Assembly: GCA_038380435.1 (NCBI GenBank)
Contig: JAWZYU010000126.1
Location: forward strand, 124,001 to 188,000
DNA: 64,000 nucleotides
Direction: 5' to 3'
DNA from: Ryuthela nishihirai
Lineage: Eukaryota > Arthropoda > Arachnida > Araneae > Heptathelidae
The position numbers and the translations under genes were made by a program. The notes below the pieces were generated by a model. That model searched no databases. It saw nothing but the letters and a program-made list of their open reading frames with translations, and was not told where the DNA came from. Below are positions 34,750 through 46,187 of this stretch, piece by piece (within the stretch, counting starts at the first letter, position 1; each line of letters starts with the position of its first letter).

Positions 34750-35022
34750 ACAAATCTACTGTTGGTAAAGTATACAATTACGCATAATACAACAATGAAT
34801 TGTTTAAAAATCAAAGAAACAAATATTTTTGTTCATTAAAGCTTGAGTTTGTATTTCATTTTCCATTTATCGCCACCATACCCTCAATTCCAGGCTGTGA
34901 TCCTGCTGCCAAAGTTTCTAAATTAGTAAAAATGTACAGTGAATTTGAAATTATTACAATGTGACACCTCGAATGTGACACCAGATCCAGACATTATTAC
35001 AATATGACCAGATGCAGATGTG

Positions 35023-35320
35023 TCTCCCAACAGCTGTTCCAGTGGGTCCCCTCCCCCAACCTTCTCTGAGCCTTCGGGGTCCATGTGACCTGGCCATTTA
35101 GCCCATGGTGTGCAGAAAAGTGCCGCTCAGAGGTAAAACAATCCAACGTTAAAGAACACGCTGTATGACCTTGACGGGAGGCTACCATCTGTCTCCCAAC
35201 AGCTGTTCCAGTGGGTCCCTTCAACCAACCTTCTCTGAGCCTTCGGGGTCCATGTGACCTCGCCATTTAGCCCATGGTGTGCAAAAAAAATGCCGCTCAG
35301 AGGTAAAGCAACCCAACCCA
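35023..35320 (+). mobile_element. SINE-A headless dimer with a 16-bp target duplication
   Basis: A truncated tail module followed by a second tail module. ACCAGATGCAGATGTG lies at 35,007-35,022 and 35,321-35,336 with no gap. Confidence 0.94.
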
Positions 35321-35339
35321 ACCAGATGCAGATGTGACA

Positions 35340-35655
35340 TTCGAGAGATCTCTCTCATTTCTGAATTCTACAGCCGAAAATATCCCTTTTCAACAATTTT
35401 TAGCAATCCACCATCAGTATAACGAGATTTAACCTCTGACCCCGAAGGACCTACCACATCCAAAATATGTCATAAGTTCTAAGATTTACGACTCAAAATA
35501 TCCCTAGGCACCATTTTTAGCGTTCTACGACCAGTTAGATCTATATTTGACCTGTAAACTCGCATGGAACCATCACATTCAAAATTTCTCAACATTATGA
35601 GATCTACATTTCCAAATATCCCAAGGAACCAATTTTTTTGGCTTTCTAGCAGTGG
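35340..35655. repeat. Degenerate about 100-bp tandem repeat (TTGACC type), second locus
   Basis: Shares words such as TTTTTAGCGTTCTACGA and CATCACATTCAAAATTT with the block at 14,290-14,575, and again leads directly into a MITE-T. Confidence 0.55.
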
Positions 35656-35874
35656 TACAGTCGCTCAAAAAAGTATCCGAACGCTATGGTTGATTACAGA
35701 ATTCAGAAAGAATATCTGGCAGCGATTTTTTTAGAAATTAGTGATCTGGAAAACTTCGTGTCACGTGACACGAAAGTTGCCAGATCACTAATTTCTAAAC
35801 AAAATCGTTGCCAGGTGTTTTTTCTGAATCTGTAAACCAACCATAGTGTTCGGGTAGTTTTTTGAGCGACTGTA
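35656..35874. mobile_element. MITE-T, short palindromic form
   Basis: 219 bases, almost entirely two inverted arms (TACAGTCGCTCAAAAAAGTA and its complement at the right end), with TCACGTGACACG near the centre. Confidence 0.9.
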
Positions 35875-36082
35875 TATATGTTCAGCACCAGGATCCTGCG
35901 AAGTTGAGCACGACTCAGTAGCGCAGAAAGTAAGAAATAATGGCCATAGAGGACCAGACCAACAGGCCACACTGATCTGGCAGCCCCAAAATTTTATGTC
36001 CGCCATTAAAAATAGATTAAGAAAAGAACAACTATAAAATCCCATTCCATGTAGAATGTCACTTTAACCTTTCCTGTTGGGT

Positions 36083-36640
36083 TGTTGGGTTGGGTTGTTT
36101 TACCTCTGAGCGGCACTTTTTTGCACACCATGGGCTAAATGGCCAGGTCACATGGACCCCGAAGGCTCAGAGAAGGTTGGGGGAGGGGACCCACTGGAAC
36201 GGCTGTTGGAAGACAGATGGTAACCTCCCGTCGAGGCCATCCAGTGTGTTCTTTAACGTGGGGTTGTTTTACCTCTGAGCGGCACTTTTTTGCACACCAT
36301 GGGCTAAATGGCCAGGTCACATGGACCCCGAAGCTCAGAGAAGGTTGGGGGAGGGGACCCACTGGAATAGCTGTTGGGAGACAGATGGTAGCCTCCCGTC
36401 AAGGCCATCCAGCGTGTTCTTTAACGTGCACAGGGTTTGGCTCTCCCGCACACGGGGCCACGGCTTAACGTCCCATCCGACGGACGGCGGCCTTTCCAAG
36501 CCCATCGGTGTCCCCTACTGACCGTGGGCAGGGCGGGGAATTTTGCGGAGATAAATCTCAACGCTGACCCAGCTGGGACTCGAACCTGGGAACTACAGAT
36601 TACGAGCCTGGCGCGCTACCGACTGAGCCACCCCCGCCCC
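36083..36640 (-). mobile_element. SINE-A dimer
   Basis: One tail module and a full unit. The target-site duplication TTTCCTGTTGGGT is at 36,070-36,082 and 36,641-36,653. Confidence 0.94.
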
Positions 36641-36870
36641 TTTCCTGTTGGGTGGAACATTTTAAAAATTGAGAAACCTTACTCAATCTCCGAATTCTCG
36701 GAGACTCGCCGAAAGTGAATTCTCAGACTCCCCAAAACAAAATTCTAGGACCACCCCTCCCCCTAAAATAATTCCTTGGTACATGCCTGACCCTCTGGAT
36801 TCGAAATTTTGAAACAGAATGAGAAACGTTATTTATGGATAAATCATTATGTATAAGATTTTTATCATTA

Positions 36871-37612
36871 TATAGGGTGAATCTGAAAAAGTGGGCAAAA
36901 CTTTACGGGGTGGTAGAACGCAGCTATACGAGCAATATTCGTCATAGAATGAATGGTCAGAACGCAAGCGGTGAGAAGTTAAAAGGTAGTTTTCCACTGT
37001 CACATTTAAAGAATGAACACAAGAAGGAGATACTTCAGAAAACATTTTATTAACAGGAATGTAATTGAGGTACATGCTCAAAGAAATTGCTCAAAAGAGC
37101 TGCCGCCAGCTGTAATGCAGGCTTCACACCTGCGGGATAGGGACCGGCGCACATTTGCGAAGACACCAGGCATTTCCCGAATATCGCCGGCAACAACGGC
37201 GATCCTGGCGACTAGATCCATATCGGTTTCAATGGGGCACTCGTAGATTAGGCTTTTCATATGGCCCCACAGGAAAAAGTCCAAACACGAGAGATCCGGC
37301 GATCTTGGTGGCCAAGCTATGGGACCACCTCGACCAATCCATTGCCCTGGGAACGTTGCATGTAAAGTGTTCCGCACATCTAAGCTGAAGTGTGCAGGCG
37401 CACCGTCGTGCTGGAACCACATTCTCGACCTGCTGGGGGTTGGAATCGGACGCAGCAGCTACGGCAACACCTCTCGTAGGCATGTGTTATACGATTTGCC
37501 GTCCAGACGGTGTGGCAGGAGGTATGGGCCAACCAAATGGTCATGGAGGATCCCTGCCCAAACATTTACGGAGAACCGCTGCTGGAACGAATGAGGACGT
37601 GTGGCATGCTGT
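36871..37612 (-). mobile_element. Mariner-like transposon, 3' half
   Basis: The outer end reads TATAGGGTGAATCTGAAAAA at 36,871, a mariner-type terminal repeat next to TA. The transposase C-terminal half lies on the minus strand. The other half is missing; the sequence changes to an RTE LINE at about 37,612. Confidence 0.85.
37078..37611 (-). pseudogene. Mariner-like transposase, C-terminal fragment
   Basis: Read on the minus strand it gives HATRPHSFQQRFSVNVWAGI, later QHDGAPAHF with the second catalytic aspartate, and WPPRSPDLSCLDFFLWG with the third acidic residue. This fits the DDE/D catalytic core of Tc1/mariner transposases. An in-frame TAG at 37,459-37,461 and the loss of the N-terminal half make it a pseudogene. 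The natural stop is near 37,078. Confidence 0.88.
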
Positions 37613-38697
37613 TCAAAAAAGGTGACCGCAGTTCTTGTGATAACTATAGGGGTATTAGCCTACTCTCTGTTCCAGGTAAAGTTCTTTCCATGATTGTGCT
37701 TAACAGAATTAAGAATCTGGTTGACAGTCAATTGCGTGATGAGCAATGTGGATTCAGAAGTGGTAGGGGATGTGTGGATCAGATATTTTCACTTAGGCAG
37801 ATTCTTGAGAAATATTTAGAGTTTCAGAAACCTTTGGTTGCTTGCTTTGTTGATTTCAAAAAGGCTTTCGACTCTGTTGATCATCATAATTTGTGGTTGA
37901 TTGTGAGATCATATGGTATACCAGACAAGTTAGTTAACATAATGGAAGCTCTCTATAATAACACTGAGTCGTGTGTGAGAATTGGTAAGGCTTGTAGCAA
38001 TTGGTTTAGCATTACTTCTGGTGTTCGACAAGGGTGCATTCTGCAGTCTTGAGCAGGTGTCACAGTTTAGTTATCTTGGGAGCTATGTAACAGATACTGG
38101 TGATGTACGGCATGAGATTAACAAATGGATAGGGATGGCTGCCGGGACTTTTAAGAATCTATGGAGAGTGTGGAGAAATAGGCGTATACACCTAAAGACT
38201 AAAATTAGATTGTATAATAGTTTGATTTTTTTCTAGGATCAGTTATGGTAGTGAAACTTGGACACTTTGTAAACAAGATAACAGGAAACTAGATGCTTTT
38301 GATTCCAGATGCTTACGCAGTTTCTTGGGCATTAGGTGGTTCAACATTGTAGTTAATGATGAGGTTAGGCAAAGGAGTTTGCAACCTATTTTAAGCAGCA
38401 TATTGTGCAGAGAGAGACTCCGCTGGTTTGGCCATGTTGCCCGTATGAATAATTATAGATTGGCGAATAGGGTTATGAACAGTGTGTCTCAAGGCCTCAG
38501 AAAGAAGGGGAGACCTAGGATGCGGTGGGCAGACAATGTCAAACAGGACCTTGTTAGAATTGGTGTGCAGTGGCCAGATGCATCAGATGTAGCTCAGGAC
38601 AGATTTGCTTAGAGTACTAAATTGCACGGTCTGGTTGGACCTCCGTAGCCCATGGCTGCTTGCCTCCATAGCCCATGGCATATGATGATGATGACGA
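37613..38697 (+). mobile_element. RTE-type LINE, 5' truncated and internally deleted
   Basis: Starts within the RT at KKGDRSSCDNYRGISLLSVP, continues through EQCGFRSGRGCVDQIFSLRQ, FVDFKKAFDSVDHHNLW and SGVRQGCIL, then jumps near 38,045 to QFSYLGSYVTDTGDVRHEI. The catalytic YADD region is therefore missing. The C-terminal part RERLRWFGHVARMNNYRLAN and an ATG-repeat tail (38,680-38,694) complete it. Confidence 0.9.
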
Positions 38698-38942
38698 TTA
38701 AATTTTTATCGTTATGTATAACATTATATCAGTAGGTATAAGATTTTATAATTCTATTCCACTATCTGCCTTTGTGTAACTCTAGTGGAAGGAAAATTTT
38801 TATACATGCATCAATATGATGCTTTTTATTTTCTCAAAAACATCAAATATTTCGTAAAAGCATAAGTTCAGTGTTCTTTTATAAATCACAGGAATTTATT
38901 AACCGAACTGTTTTAAAAATTAACAATTTTTTATCCTCTTAG

Positions 38943-39049
38943 GTTGTCCTTTTTAATTCTACGCTGCAAAACCTTTACAACATAAGTGGAGAACAACTTG
39001 GTTCTTATTTTGGATATTCACTTTGCGTGTCAGATGTCAATGGAGATGG
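38943..39049 (+). CDS. Integrin alpha exon e (blade 5, calcium loop)
   Basis: Acceptor atcctcttag, donor GATGG|gtatgt, 107 bases in phase 0. It reads VVLFNSTLQNLYNISGEQLG, then SYFGYSLCVSDVNGDG. It contains the FGYS strand of blade 5 and the first half of a canonical calcium loop, DVNGDG, finished by exon f. Two NxS/T sites (NST, NIS) are possible glycosylation sites. Confidence 0.96.
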
Positions 39050-39086
39050 GTATGTATAAAACTTATACTGTAATGCAGTTTAGTAC

Positions 39087-39810
39087 AGGCGGGAGTGGCT
39101 CAGTCGGTAGCGCGCCAGGCTCGTAATCTGTAGTTCCCAGGTTCGAGTCCCAGCCGGGTCAGCTTTGAGATTTATCTCCGAAAAATTCCCCGCCCTGCCC
39201 ACGGTCAGTAGGGGACACCGATGGGCTTGGAAAGGCCGCCGTCCGTCGGATGGGACGTTAAGCCGTGGCCCCGTGTGCGGGAGAACCATACCTTGTGCAC
39301 GTTAAAGAACACGCTGGATGGCCTTGACGGGAGGCTACCATCTGTCTCCCAACAGCTGTTCCAGTGGGTCCCCTCCCCCAACCTTCTCTGAGCCTTCGGG
39401 GTCCATGTGACCTGGCCATTTAGCCCATGGTGTGCAAAAAAAGTGCCGCTCAGTGGTAAAACAACCCAACGTAAAAGAACACGCTGGATGGCCTTGACGG
39501 GAGGCTACCATCTGTCTCCCAACAGCTGTTCCAGTGGGTCCCCTCCCCCAACCTTCTCTGAGCCTTCGGGGTCCATGTGACCTGGCCATTTAGCCCATGG
39601 TGTGCAAAAAAAGTGCCGCTCAGTGGTAAAACAACCCAACGTTAAAGAACACGCTGGATTGCCTTGACGGGAGGCTACAATCTGTCTCCCAACAGCTGTT
39701 CCAGTGGGTCTCCTCCCCCAACCTTCTCTGAGCCTTCGGGGTCCATGTGACCTGGTCATTTAGCCCATGGTGTGCAAAAAAGTGCCGCTGAGAGGTAAAA
39801 CAACCCAACC
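39087..39810 (+). mobile_element. SINE-A trimer
   Basis: Full unit plus two tail modules; the two inner copies share a GCTCAGTGGTAAAAC variant. The target-site duplication CAGTTTAGTAC is at 39,076-39,086 and 39,811-39,821. It starts only 26 bases after the donor of integrin exon e. Confidence 0.94.
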
Positions 39811-39821
39811 CAGTTTAGTAC

Positions 39822-40166
39822 TAAAATACGACGGTGATCAGAAAAAGATAGATGACGTCTTATATGCCCATTGGTGCAAAAATCGATGCTAGCGCTCCTA
39901 TCGAGAATCCGCCCAACCACTACCGTTACAAGAGTCTTCGTTACACATTTAATGACATCGCTCTCTTAGCTTTCGTGTACTCACTCCCTAAAACGTAACT
40001 GTTTTTATCCTAAATAAATTGCTTCTTCTCCAGATGCGGAAAAAAAATCTTTGTTTTGATCAAATAATTAAATATAAAAGAATTCATTTTGGGGTAAGAT
40101 TTGTTTTTTTGGTGCTAGATAATTCTGAAAAATTGTGCATTTTATTCATCTATGTTGATGGTGTGA
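39822..40166. other. Intron stretch, nothing recognised
   Basis: No gene or family identified. Confidence 0.4.
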
Positions 40167-40304
40167 CAGGAGGCTATCATCCGTCTCCCAACAGTTGCTC
40201 CAGTGAGTCATCGACCTTCTCTGAGCCTTCCGGGTCCCTTTAGACCTGGCCATTTAGCCCATTGTGTGCAAAAAAAGGCTGCTCAGAAATGAAACAACCC
40301 AACT
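40167..40304 (+). mobile_element. SINE-A 3' fragment, old
   Basis: Diverged tail from AGGAGGCTATCATC to AAACAACCCAAC. Confidence 0.82.
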
Positions 40305-40335
40305 ACTGGATGATTCTGAAATTGAAAATAATATA

Positions 40336-40364
40336 TCGTCAGTCGTCGTCAGTCGTCGTCGTCG

Positions 40365-40409
<45 letters not shown>

Positions 40410-40880
40410 AGCACCATGGGCTACGGAGGTCCAACCAGACTGTGCAATTTAGTTCTCCAAGCTGAGCTACATCTGATGCATCTGGCCACTGCACACCAAT
40501 TCTAACAAGGTCCTGTTTGACATTGTCTGCCCACCGCATCCTAGGTCTCCCCTTCTTTCTGAGGCCTTTAGGCACACTGTTCATAACCCTATTCGCCAAT
40601 CTATAATTATTCATACGGGCAACATGGCCAAACCAACGTAGTCTCTCTCCCCACAATATGTTGCTCAGAGGAGGTTGCCGACTCCTTTACCTAACCTCAT
40701 CATTAGTTGCAAAGTTGAACCACCTAATGCCCAAGATACTGCGTAAGCATCTGGAATCAAAAGCATGTAGTTTCCTTTTATCTTGTTTACAAAGTGTCCA
40801 AGTTTCACTACCATAAATAACCCTAGAAAGAACCAAACTATTATACAGTCTAATTTTAGTCTTTAGGTGTATATCGTTAG
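40336..40880 (-). mobile_element. RTE-type LINE 3' end with a long ATC tail
   Basis: Minus-strand RLRWFGHVARMNNYRLAN and KKGRPRMRWADNVKQDLVRI. The tail is a GTC/ATC run of about 75 bases (40,336-40,409), the longest of the RTE tails here. Confidence 0.9.
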
Positions 40881-41287
40881 CACCTATTTGAAAATTTAGT
40901 CAAAGTTACTCTGCTTGACTCCTACAGTGTACCACCCAGGTTTCAGATTTCTGGTATGAATTAATCAATTACAACAGTCGTTAATAAATTTAGTCATTTT
41001 CCAAATTTCACGCAGTCAAAATGTAGAAATTGAAAAATATTGGGAGATTTGGTAACAGTAAAATCTAATCTTCCGTTAACATCTAATCAATCGAAAAATG
41101 TCTTTTCATTTATCTTTAAAACTGAAAGCAATATTTGGTTTTTGAAAATAGATAAAAGGTTACTCATCATCATTGGTTGTCTTCTTCCATTTACATAATT
41201 CGTACATGAGGAATAATTAAATGTCTCCTCTTAGAACCTGGTTTCGAAATTCAGGGTCCTTATGACCTGGTTTCTAATGTGTTATAT
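40881..41287. other. AT-rich intron stretch, nothing recognised
   Basis: No gene or family identified. Confidence 0.4.
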
Positions 41288-41444
41288 GCGCTTGGCTACT
41301 GATCTAAGGGACTTGGGTTCGAGCCCGTGTAAAGTCGTTTTTCTGCTGAGATCCTGCCATCCTCTCAGATCTTCTACTTTGGCATATAAACTGACAGGCT
41401 CCTGTCAGACCTCTGTGGCAAGCAGCTGCTTGAGGGAGTATTTA
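41288..41444 (+). mobile_element. SINE-B, head damaged
   Basis: Begins within the head (GCGCTTGGCTACTGATCTAA), keeps the B-box GGGTTCGAGCCC, the body, the AAGCAGCTGCTT palindrome and the GTATTTATTT tail. Confidence 0.83.
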
Positions 41445-41501
41445 TTTTTTATTTTCTATAATTAACTAGAAGAACACATATCGCCTCTGGTGCCTAAGGG
41501 A

Positions 41502-42030
41502 TTGTTGGGTTGTTTTACCTCTGAGCGGCACTTTTTTGCACACCATGGGTTAAATGGCCAGGCCACATGGACCCCGAAGGCTCAGAGAAGGTTGGGGGAG
41601 GGGACCCACTGGAACAGCTGTTGGGAGACAGATGGTAGCCTCTCGTCAAGGCCATCCAGCGTGTTCTTTAACGTTGGGTTTTTACCTCTGAGCGGTACTT
41701 TTTTGCACACCATGGGCTAAATGGCCAGGCCACATGGACCCCGAAGGCTCAGAGAAGGTTGGGGGAGGGGACCGACTGCAACAGCTGTTGGGAGACAGAT
41801 GGTAGCCTCCATTCAAGGCCATCCAGCGTGTTCTTCAACGTGCACAGGGTATGGCTCTCCCGCACAGGGGGCCACGGCTTAACGTCCAATCAGAAGGACG
41901 GCGGCCTTTCCAAGCCCATCGGTGTCCCCTACTGACCGTGGGCAGGTCTCAACGCTGACCCAACTGGGACTCGAACCTGGGAACTACAGATTACGAGCCT
42001 GGCACCCTACCGACTGAGCCACCCCGCCCC
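41502..42030 (-). mobile_element. SINE-A dimer
   Basis: One tail module and one unit with a small deletion in the spacer. The target-site duplication GGTGCCTAAGGGA is at 41,489-41,501 and 42,031-42,043. Confidence 0.94.
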
Positions 42031-42043
42031 GGTGCCTAAGGGA

Positions 42044-42386
42044 ATCTCGTTTTCAAAGAGAATGAAGTTTTTCGTTTACCTAATTTTCTTCACTCCTTAA
42101 AAGTTTTAATTCGAGCTCACGGATCATGAGGAAATTGCAAAGAGTATTTTATTAGTAAATATACAATATAAAAGGTATTTGTCTTTTATTTCTTAAATTT
42201 AAATGGTTGCCTTTCTCACAACCGTCTGAGAAAAGGGGGCAGAATTGTTGCTCTCAGTATCTCTTGATACTCTACCACCAAAATTTCAAATTTCTACTAT
42301 AAACAGATCACTTGCAACATTCGTTAACAGGTTTGCCTTTACCATATTTAGTGATCTGAAATGAAAAAAATTAAAACTATCTAAGG
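42044..42386. other. Intron stretch before the 128-bp array
   Basis: AT-rich; nothing recognised. Confidence 0.4.
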
Positions 42387-43132
42387 CAGTGGTTCTCAAC
42401 CTTTTATGCTTCACGTACCCCCTAGAAATGTTTATGTAACTGGCGTACCCCTTGTATAGATAGATAAAACTATAGTTATAGTATAATAATGGGAATAAAA
42501 TAAAACATATATATCAGTGGTTCTCAACCTTTTATGCTTCACGTATCCCCTGGAAATGTGTATGTAATTGGCGCACCCCTTGTATAGATAGATAAAACTA
42601 TAGTTATAGTATAACAATGGGAATAAAATAAAACATATATATCAGTGGTTCTCAACCTTTTATGCTTCACGTACCCCCTGGAAACGTGTATGTAACTGGC
42701 GTACCCCTTGTATAGATAGATAAAACTATAGTTATAGTATAATAATGGGAATAAAATAAAACATATATATCAGTGGTTCTCAACCTTTTATGCTTCACGT
42801 ATCCCCTGGAAATGTGTATGTAATTGGCGTACCCCTTGTATAGATAGATAAAACTATAGTTATAGTATAATAATGGGAATAAAATAAAACATATATATCA
42901 GTGGTTCTCAACCTTTTATGCTTCACGTACCCCCTAGAAATGTGTATGTAACTGGCGTACCCCTTGTATAGATAGATAAAACTATAGTTATAGTATAACA
43001 ATGGCAATAAAATAAAACATATATATCAGTGATTCTCAACCTTCTATGCTTCACGTACCCCCTGGAAATGTGTATGTAACTGGCGTACCCCTTGTATAGA
43101 TAGATAAAACTATAGTTATAGTATAACAATGA
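42387..43132. repeat. 128-bp tandem array from a hAT-like end, about 6 copies
   Basis: Units start at about 42,387, 42,515, 42,643, 42,771, 42,899 and 43,027, each opening CAGTGGTTCTCAACCTT, which resembles the terminal repeat of hAT-type transposons, followed by ACGTACCCCC and GGCGTACCCCTTG. Units differ at only a few positions. The last unit ends abruptly in a SINE-A tail. Confidence 0.9.
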
Positions 43133-43491
43133 GACCGCTCAGAGGTAAAACAACCCAACGTTAAAGAACACGATGGATGACCTTGACGGGAGGCTTCCAT
43201 CTGTCTCCCAACAGCTGTTCCAGTAGGTCTTCTCCCCCAACCTTCTCTGAGCCTTCGGGGTCCTTGTGACCTGGCCATTTAGCCCATGGTGTGCAAAAAA
43301 TGCCGCTCAGAGGTAAAACAACACAACGTTAAAGAACACGCTGGATGGCCTTGACGGGAGGCTACCATCTGTCTCGCAACAGTCGTTACAGTGGGTCTCC
43401 TCTCCAACCTCTGAGCCTTCGGGGTCCTTGTGACCTGGCCATTTAGCCCATTGTGTGCAGAGAAATGCCGCTCAGAGGTAAAACAGCCAAG
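43133..43491 (+). mobile_element. SINE-A tail fragments (head missing)
   Basis: A stub of tail followed by two tail modules joined at CAACGTTAAAG (about 43,158 and 43,327). The left border coincides with the end of the 128-bp array. Confidence 0.88.
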
Positions 43492-43631
43492 CAACCAACT
43501 AATCAAATACTGTATATCACGTGCTTCCTTTCATCTTCATTTGTTCCATGCATTTTTGCTACATGATTTGAACAAATTCATTATTTGCTTTGCTTGCTGA
43601 TGAATAATATGCTAATGTCAATCTTTTCCAG

Positions 43632-43734
43632 ACTGGACGATATCATTGTAGGTGCGCCTTTATATACTGATCTAAAATCAAAGGAAAATAAATATGAAGA
43701 AGGGCGTGTTTACGTCATATACCAAAACACCAAG
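43632..43734 (+). CDS. Integrin alpha exon f (blade 5 GAP)
   Basis: Acceptor cttttccag, donor ACCAAG|gtaaga, 103 bases. It begins by completing the split glycine and reads LDDIIVGAPLYTDLKSKENK, then YEEGRVYVIYQNTK. It supplies the last aspartate of the calcium loop and the VGAP of the FG-GAP repeat, followed by the usual GRVYVY-like strand. Confidence 0.96.
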
Positions 43735-43885
43735 GTAAGATCAATATTCAAAATGTGTTTACATTTCTTAAACAAAGTGTATGCAAGAAATTTGTTTTCT
43801 TTAAGAAAAAATGCTATTATCTTTTTTTTTTCGTATTGAGATGGGGAAAGATACGATAAATAAAATATATATATTAGGAGAGAGT

Positions 43886-44262
43886 TGGGTTCTTTCACCT
43901 CTGAGCGGCACTTTTTTGCACACCATGGGCTAAATGGCCAGGTCACATGAACCCCGAAGTCTCAGAGAAGGTTGGGGGAGGGGATCCACTGGAACAGCTG
44001 TTGGGAGACAGATGGTAGCCTCCCGTCAAGGCTATCCAGCGTGTTCTTTTACGTGCACAGGGTATGGCTCTCCCGCACACGGGGCCATGGCTTAACGTTC
44101 CATCCGACGGACGGCGGCCTTTCCAAACCCATCGGTGTCCCCTACTGACCGTGGGCAGGGAATTTTGCGGAGATAAATCTCAACGCTGACCCAGCTGGGA
44201 CTCGAACCTGGGAACTACAGATTACCAGCCTGGCGCGCTACCGACTGAGCCACTCCCGTCCC
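43886..44262 (-). mobile_element. SINE-A, full length
   Basis: The target-site duplication TTAGGAGAGAGT is at 43,874-43,885 and 44,263-44,274. Confidence 0.94.
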
Positions 44263-44274
44263 TTAGGAGAGAGT

Positions 44275-44606
44275 AAAATGAAATGTTAATATTTCTGCGT
44301 GGAAATTTTAATTTATCGTTTTTCAAAGAATACTTGTTATTTTCAAACAGATTTTTTTTTATGACATATCATTTATGAGTTAAAGTTTTTGGAGGGGCAC
44401 TTTGATTACTACGTGAAGCTCCCGGATGTAGGAAAAACAAATTCAGGAGACGCCCTGAATTGAACCGAATAGGAGTGAAAAAACATTTCGTTAAATTTTA
44501 CGAAATTTTTAAGAAAAAATTTCGGAACAAGAAACAGACTCTAAAAGATGTTCTTATCCTTTTTACTTCAGTACGGTATTTTTCCCCTCCACTGTAATAA
44601 TGCACT
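44275..44606. other. Intron stretch, nothing recognised
   Basis: No gene or family identified. Confidence 0.4.
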
Positions 44607-44947
44607 AGTGTATGGCTCTCCCGCATAGCGGAAGGCACGGCTGTAACTGGTCCCGATCCGACGGACGGCTGGCCTTTTCCAAGCATATCGGTGTCGCCTA
44701 CTGACCGTGGGCAGGGCGGGAATTCCCCGCCCTGCCCACGGTCAGTAGGCGACACCGATATGCTTGGAAAGGCCGCCGTCCGTCGGATGGGACGTTAAGC
44801 CGTGCTTCCGTATGCGGGAGAGCCATACACTGTGCACGTTAAAGAACACGCTGGATGGCCTTGACGGGAGGCTACCATCTGTCTCCCATCAGCTGTTCCA
44901 GTGGGTCTCCTCCCCCAACCTTCTCTGAGCCTTTGGGGTCTATGTGA
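44607..44947. mobile_element. SINE-A fold-back copy
   Basis: A reverse SINE-A body (44,607-44,720) is joined to a forward body (44,726-44,947) through AATTC. The inner 42 bases of each arm are perfect reverse complements. Outward, the match continues for about 110 bases with a few indels. Confidence 0.9.
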
Positions 44948-45303
44948 CGTTAGTGCGCCAGGCTCGTAATCTGTTGCTCCCAGGTTCGAATCACAGCTGG
45001 GTCAGCGTTGAGATTTATCTCCGCAAAATTCCCCGCCCTGCCCACGGTCAGTAAGGGACACCGATGGGCTTGGAAAGGCCGCCGTCCGTCGGATTGGACG
45101 TTAAGCCGGCTCCGTGTGCTGGAGAGCCATACCCTGTGCACCTTAAAGAACACTCTGGATGGCCTTGACGGGAGGCTATCATCTCTTTCCCATCAGCTGT
45201 TCCTGTGGGTCCCCTCCCCCAACCTTCTCTGAGCCTTCGGGATCCATGTGACCTGGCCATTTAGCCCATGGTGTGCAAAAAAAAGTAGCGCTCAGAGATA
45301 AAA
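44948..45303 (+). mobile_element. SINE-A, head damaged
   Basis: Starts within the tRNA-like head at GTGCGCCAGGCTCGTAATC and runs to the tail. Confidence 0.88.
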
Positions 45304-45560
45304 TGTACCGCTCCCCCCAAAAAATGAGTTCGAGAATGTAGACATTTTACTCATTTGTTCATAACATTAAAGTCTGTTTCTACCTTTGTTCAAATGAAAA
45401 AAGTTTCATCTATTTCTAAAAAATTCCGTTCTCATTCTGATTGGATTATTGATCATGTGTAAAAGCTTTCATAAAAATGTTTAAAATGCAACTTTTTAAT
45501 CTTTCTACATATCTGTAAAAATCTCATTTGCAATTTGAAAAATTATTAGTATTAAGATAT

Positions 45561-46187
45561 TGTTGCGGATCACAAAAATGGATAGCCACTGAGCGTGAGT
45601 ATTAAAAGCTATATTTCAAAACCAAATTCAATACAAGGTAAATTGTTACAAAGGAAATATGGATGAAGTATCTTATTAACAAAATCAACTATTAACATGC
45701 ACAAGTCATCAATCTTCCTGCGTAGAGCACACAATATCAGCTCTGTGTATTTTACTAAATACTACCTTCTACTTGATTTACCAGGTCACCCGAAGATCTT
45801 CACTCGTAAACCAATTCTCGTCCTGTGCTAATAACTTTTCACACACTAGCCGAACAAAAAGACAGTCCGTGTAGATATTCGAAGTTAGCCATAAAAGTTC
45901 CCACTTTTATACTTCCGCGTATACACAACACATCAAGTTACTTCTTGATACTTAACGATAAAAGATCCCACTTTTATCCTTCCGCGTATACACAACACAT
46001 CAAGTTACTTCTTGATACTTACGCGCACTGTCTCAGAACAGCTCACCGTCCATTTTCGAACTCTCCGACCGTTACAATCCAAAAACGACCGTTAACGCTC
46101 CACTCTCCTTCTCCAAATTCTCCCAAAGTTCTTATTCGTTGGCTGAAACTTTTTGCTTTCGGTTGCCAGATTCCTTCTGTCGTAACA
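45561..46187 (-). repeat. 3' LTR of the Gypsy element
   Basis: 627 bases, TGTTGCGG to CGTAACA on the plus strand. It shows no difference from the other LTR by eye. An internal 67-base step is duplicated (ATAAAAG-TCCCACTTTTAT at 45,891 and 45,958). The Gag-Pol frame ends inside this LTR. Confidence 0.95.

Noticed and set aside
40264..40452. Open frame with a long histidine run
   Set aside because: The run is the ATC microsatellite tail of an RTE LINE read on the wrong strand.
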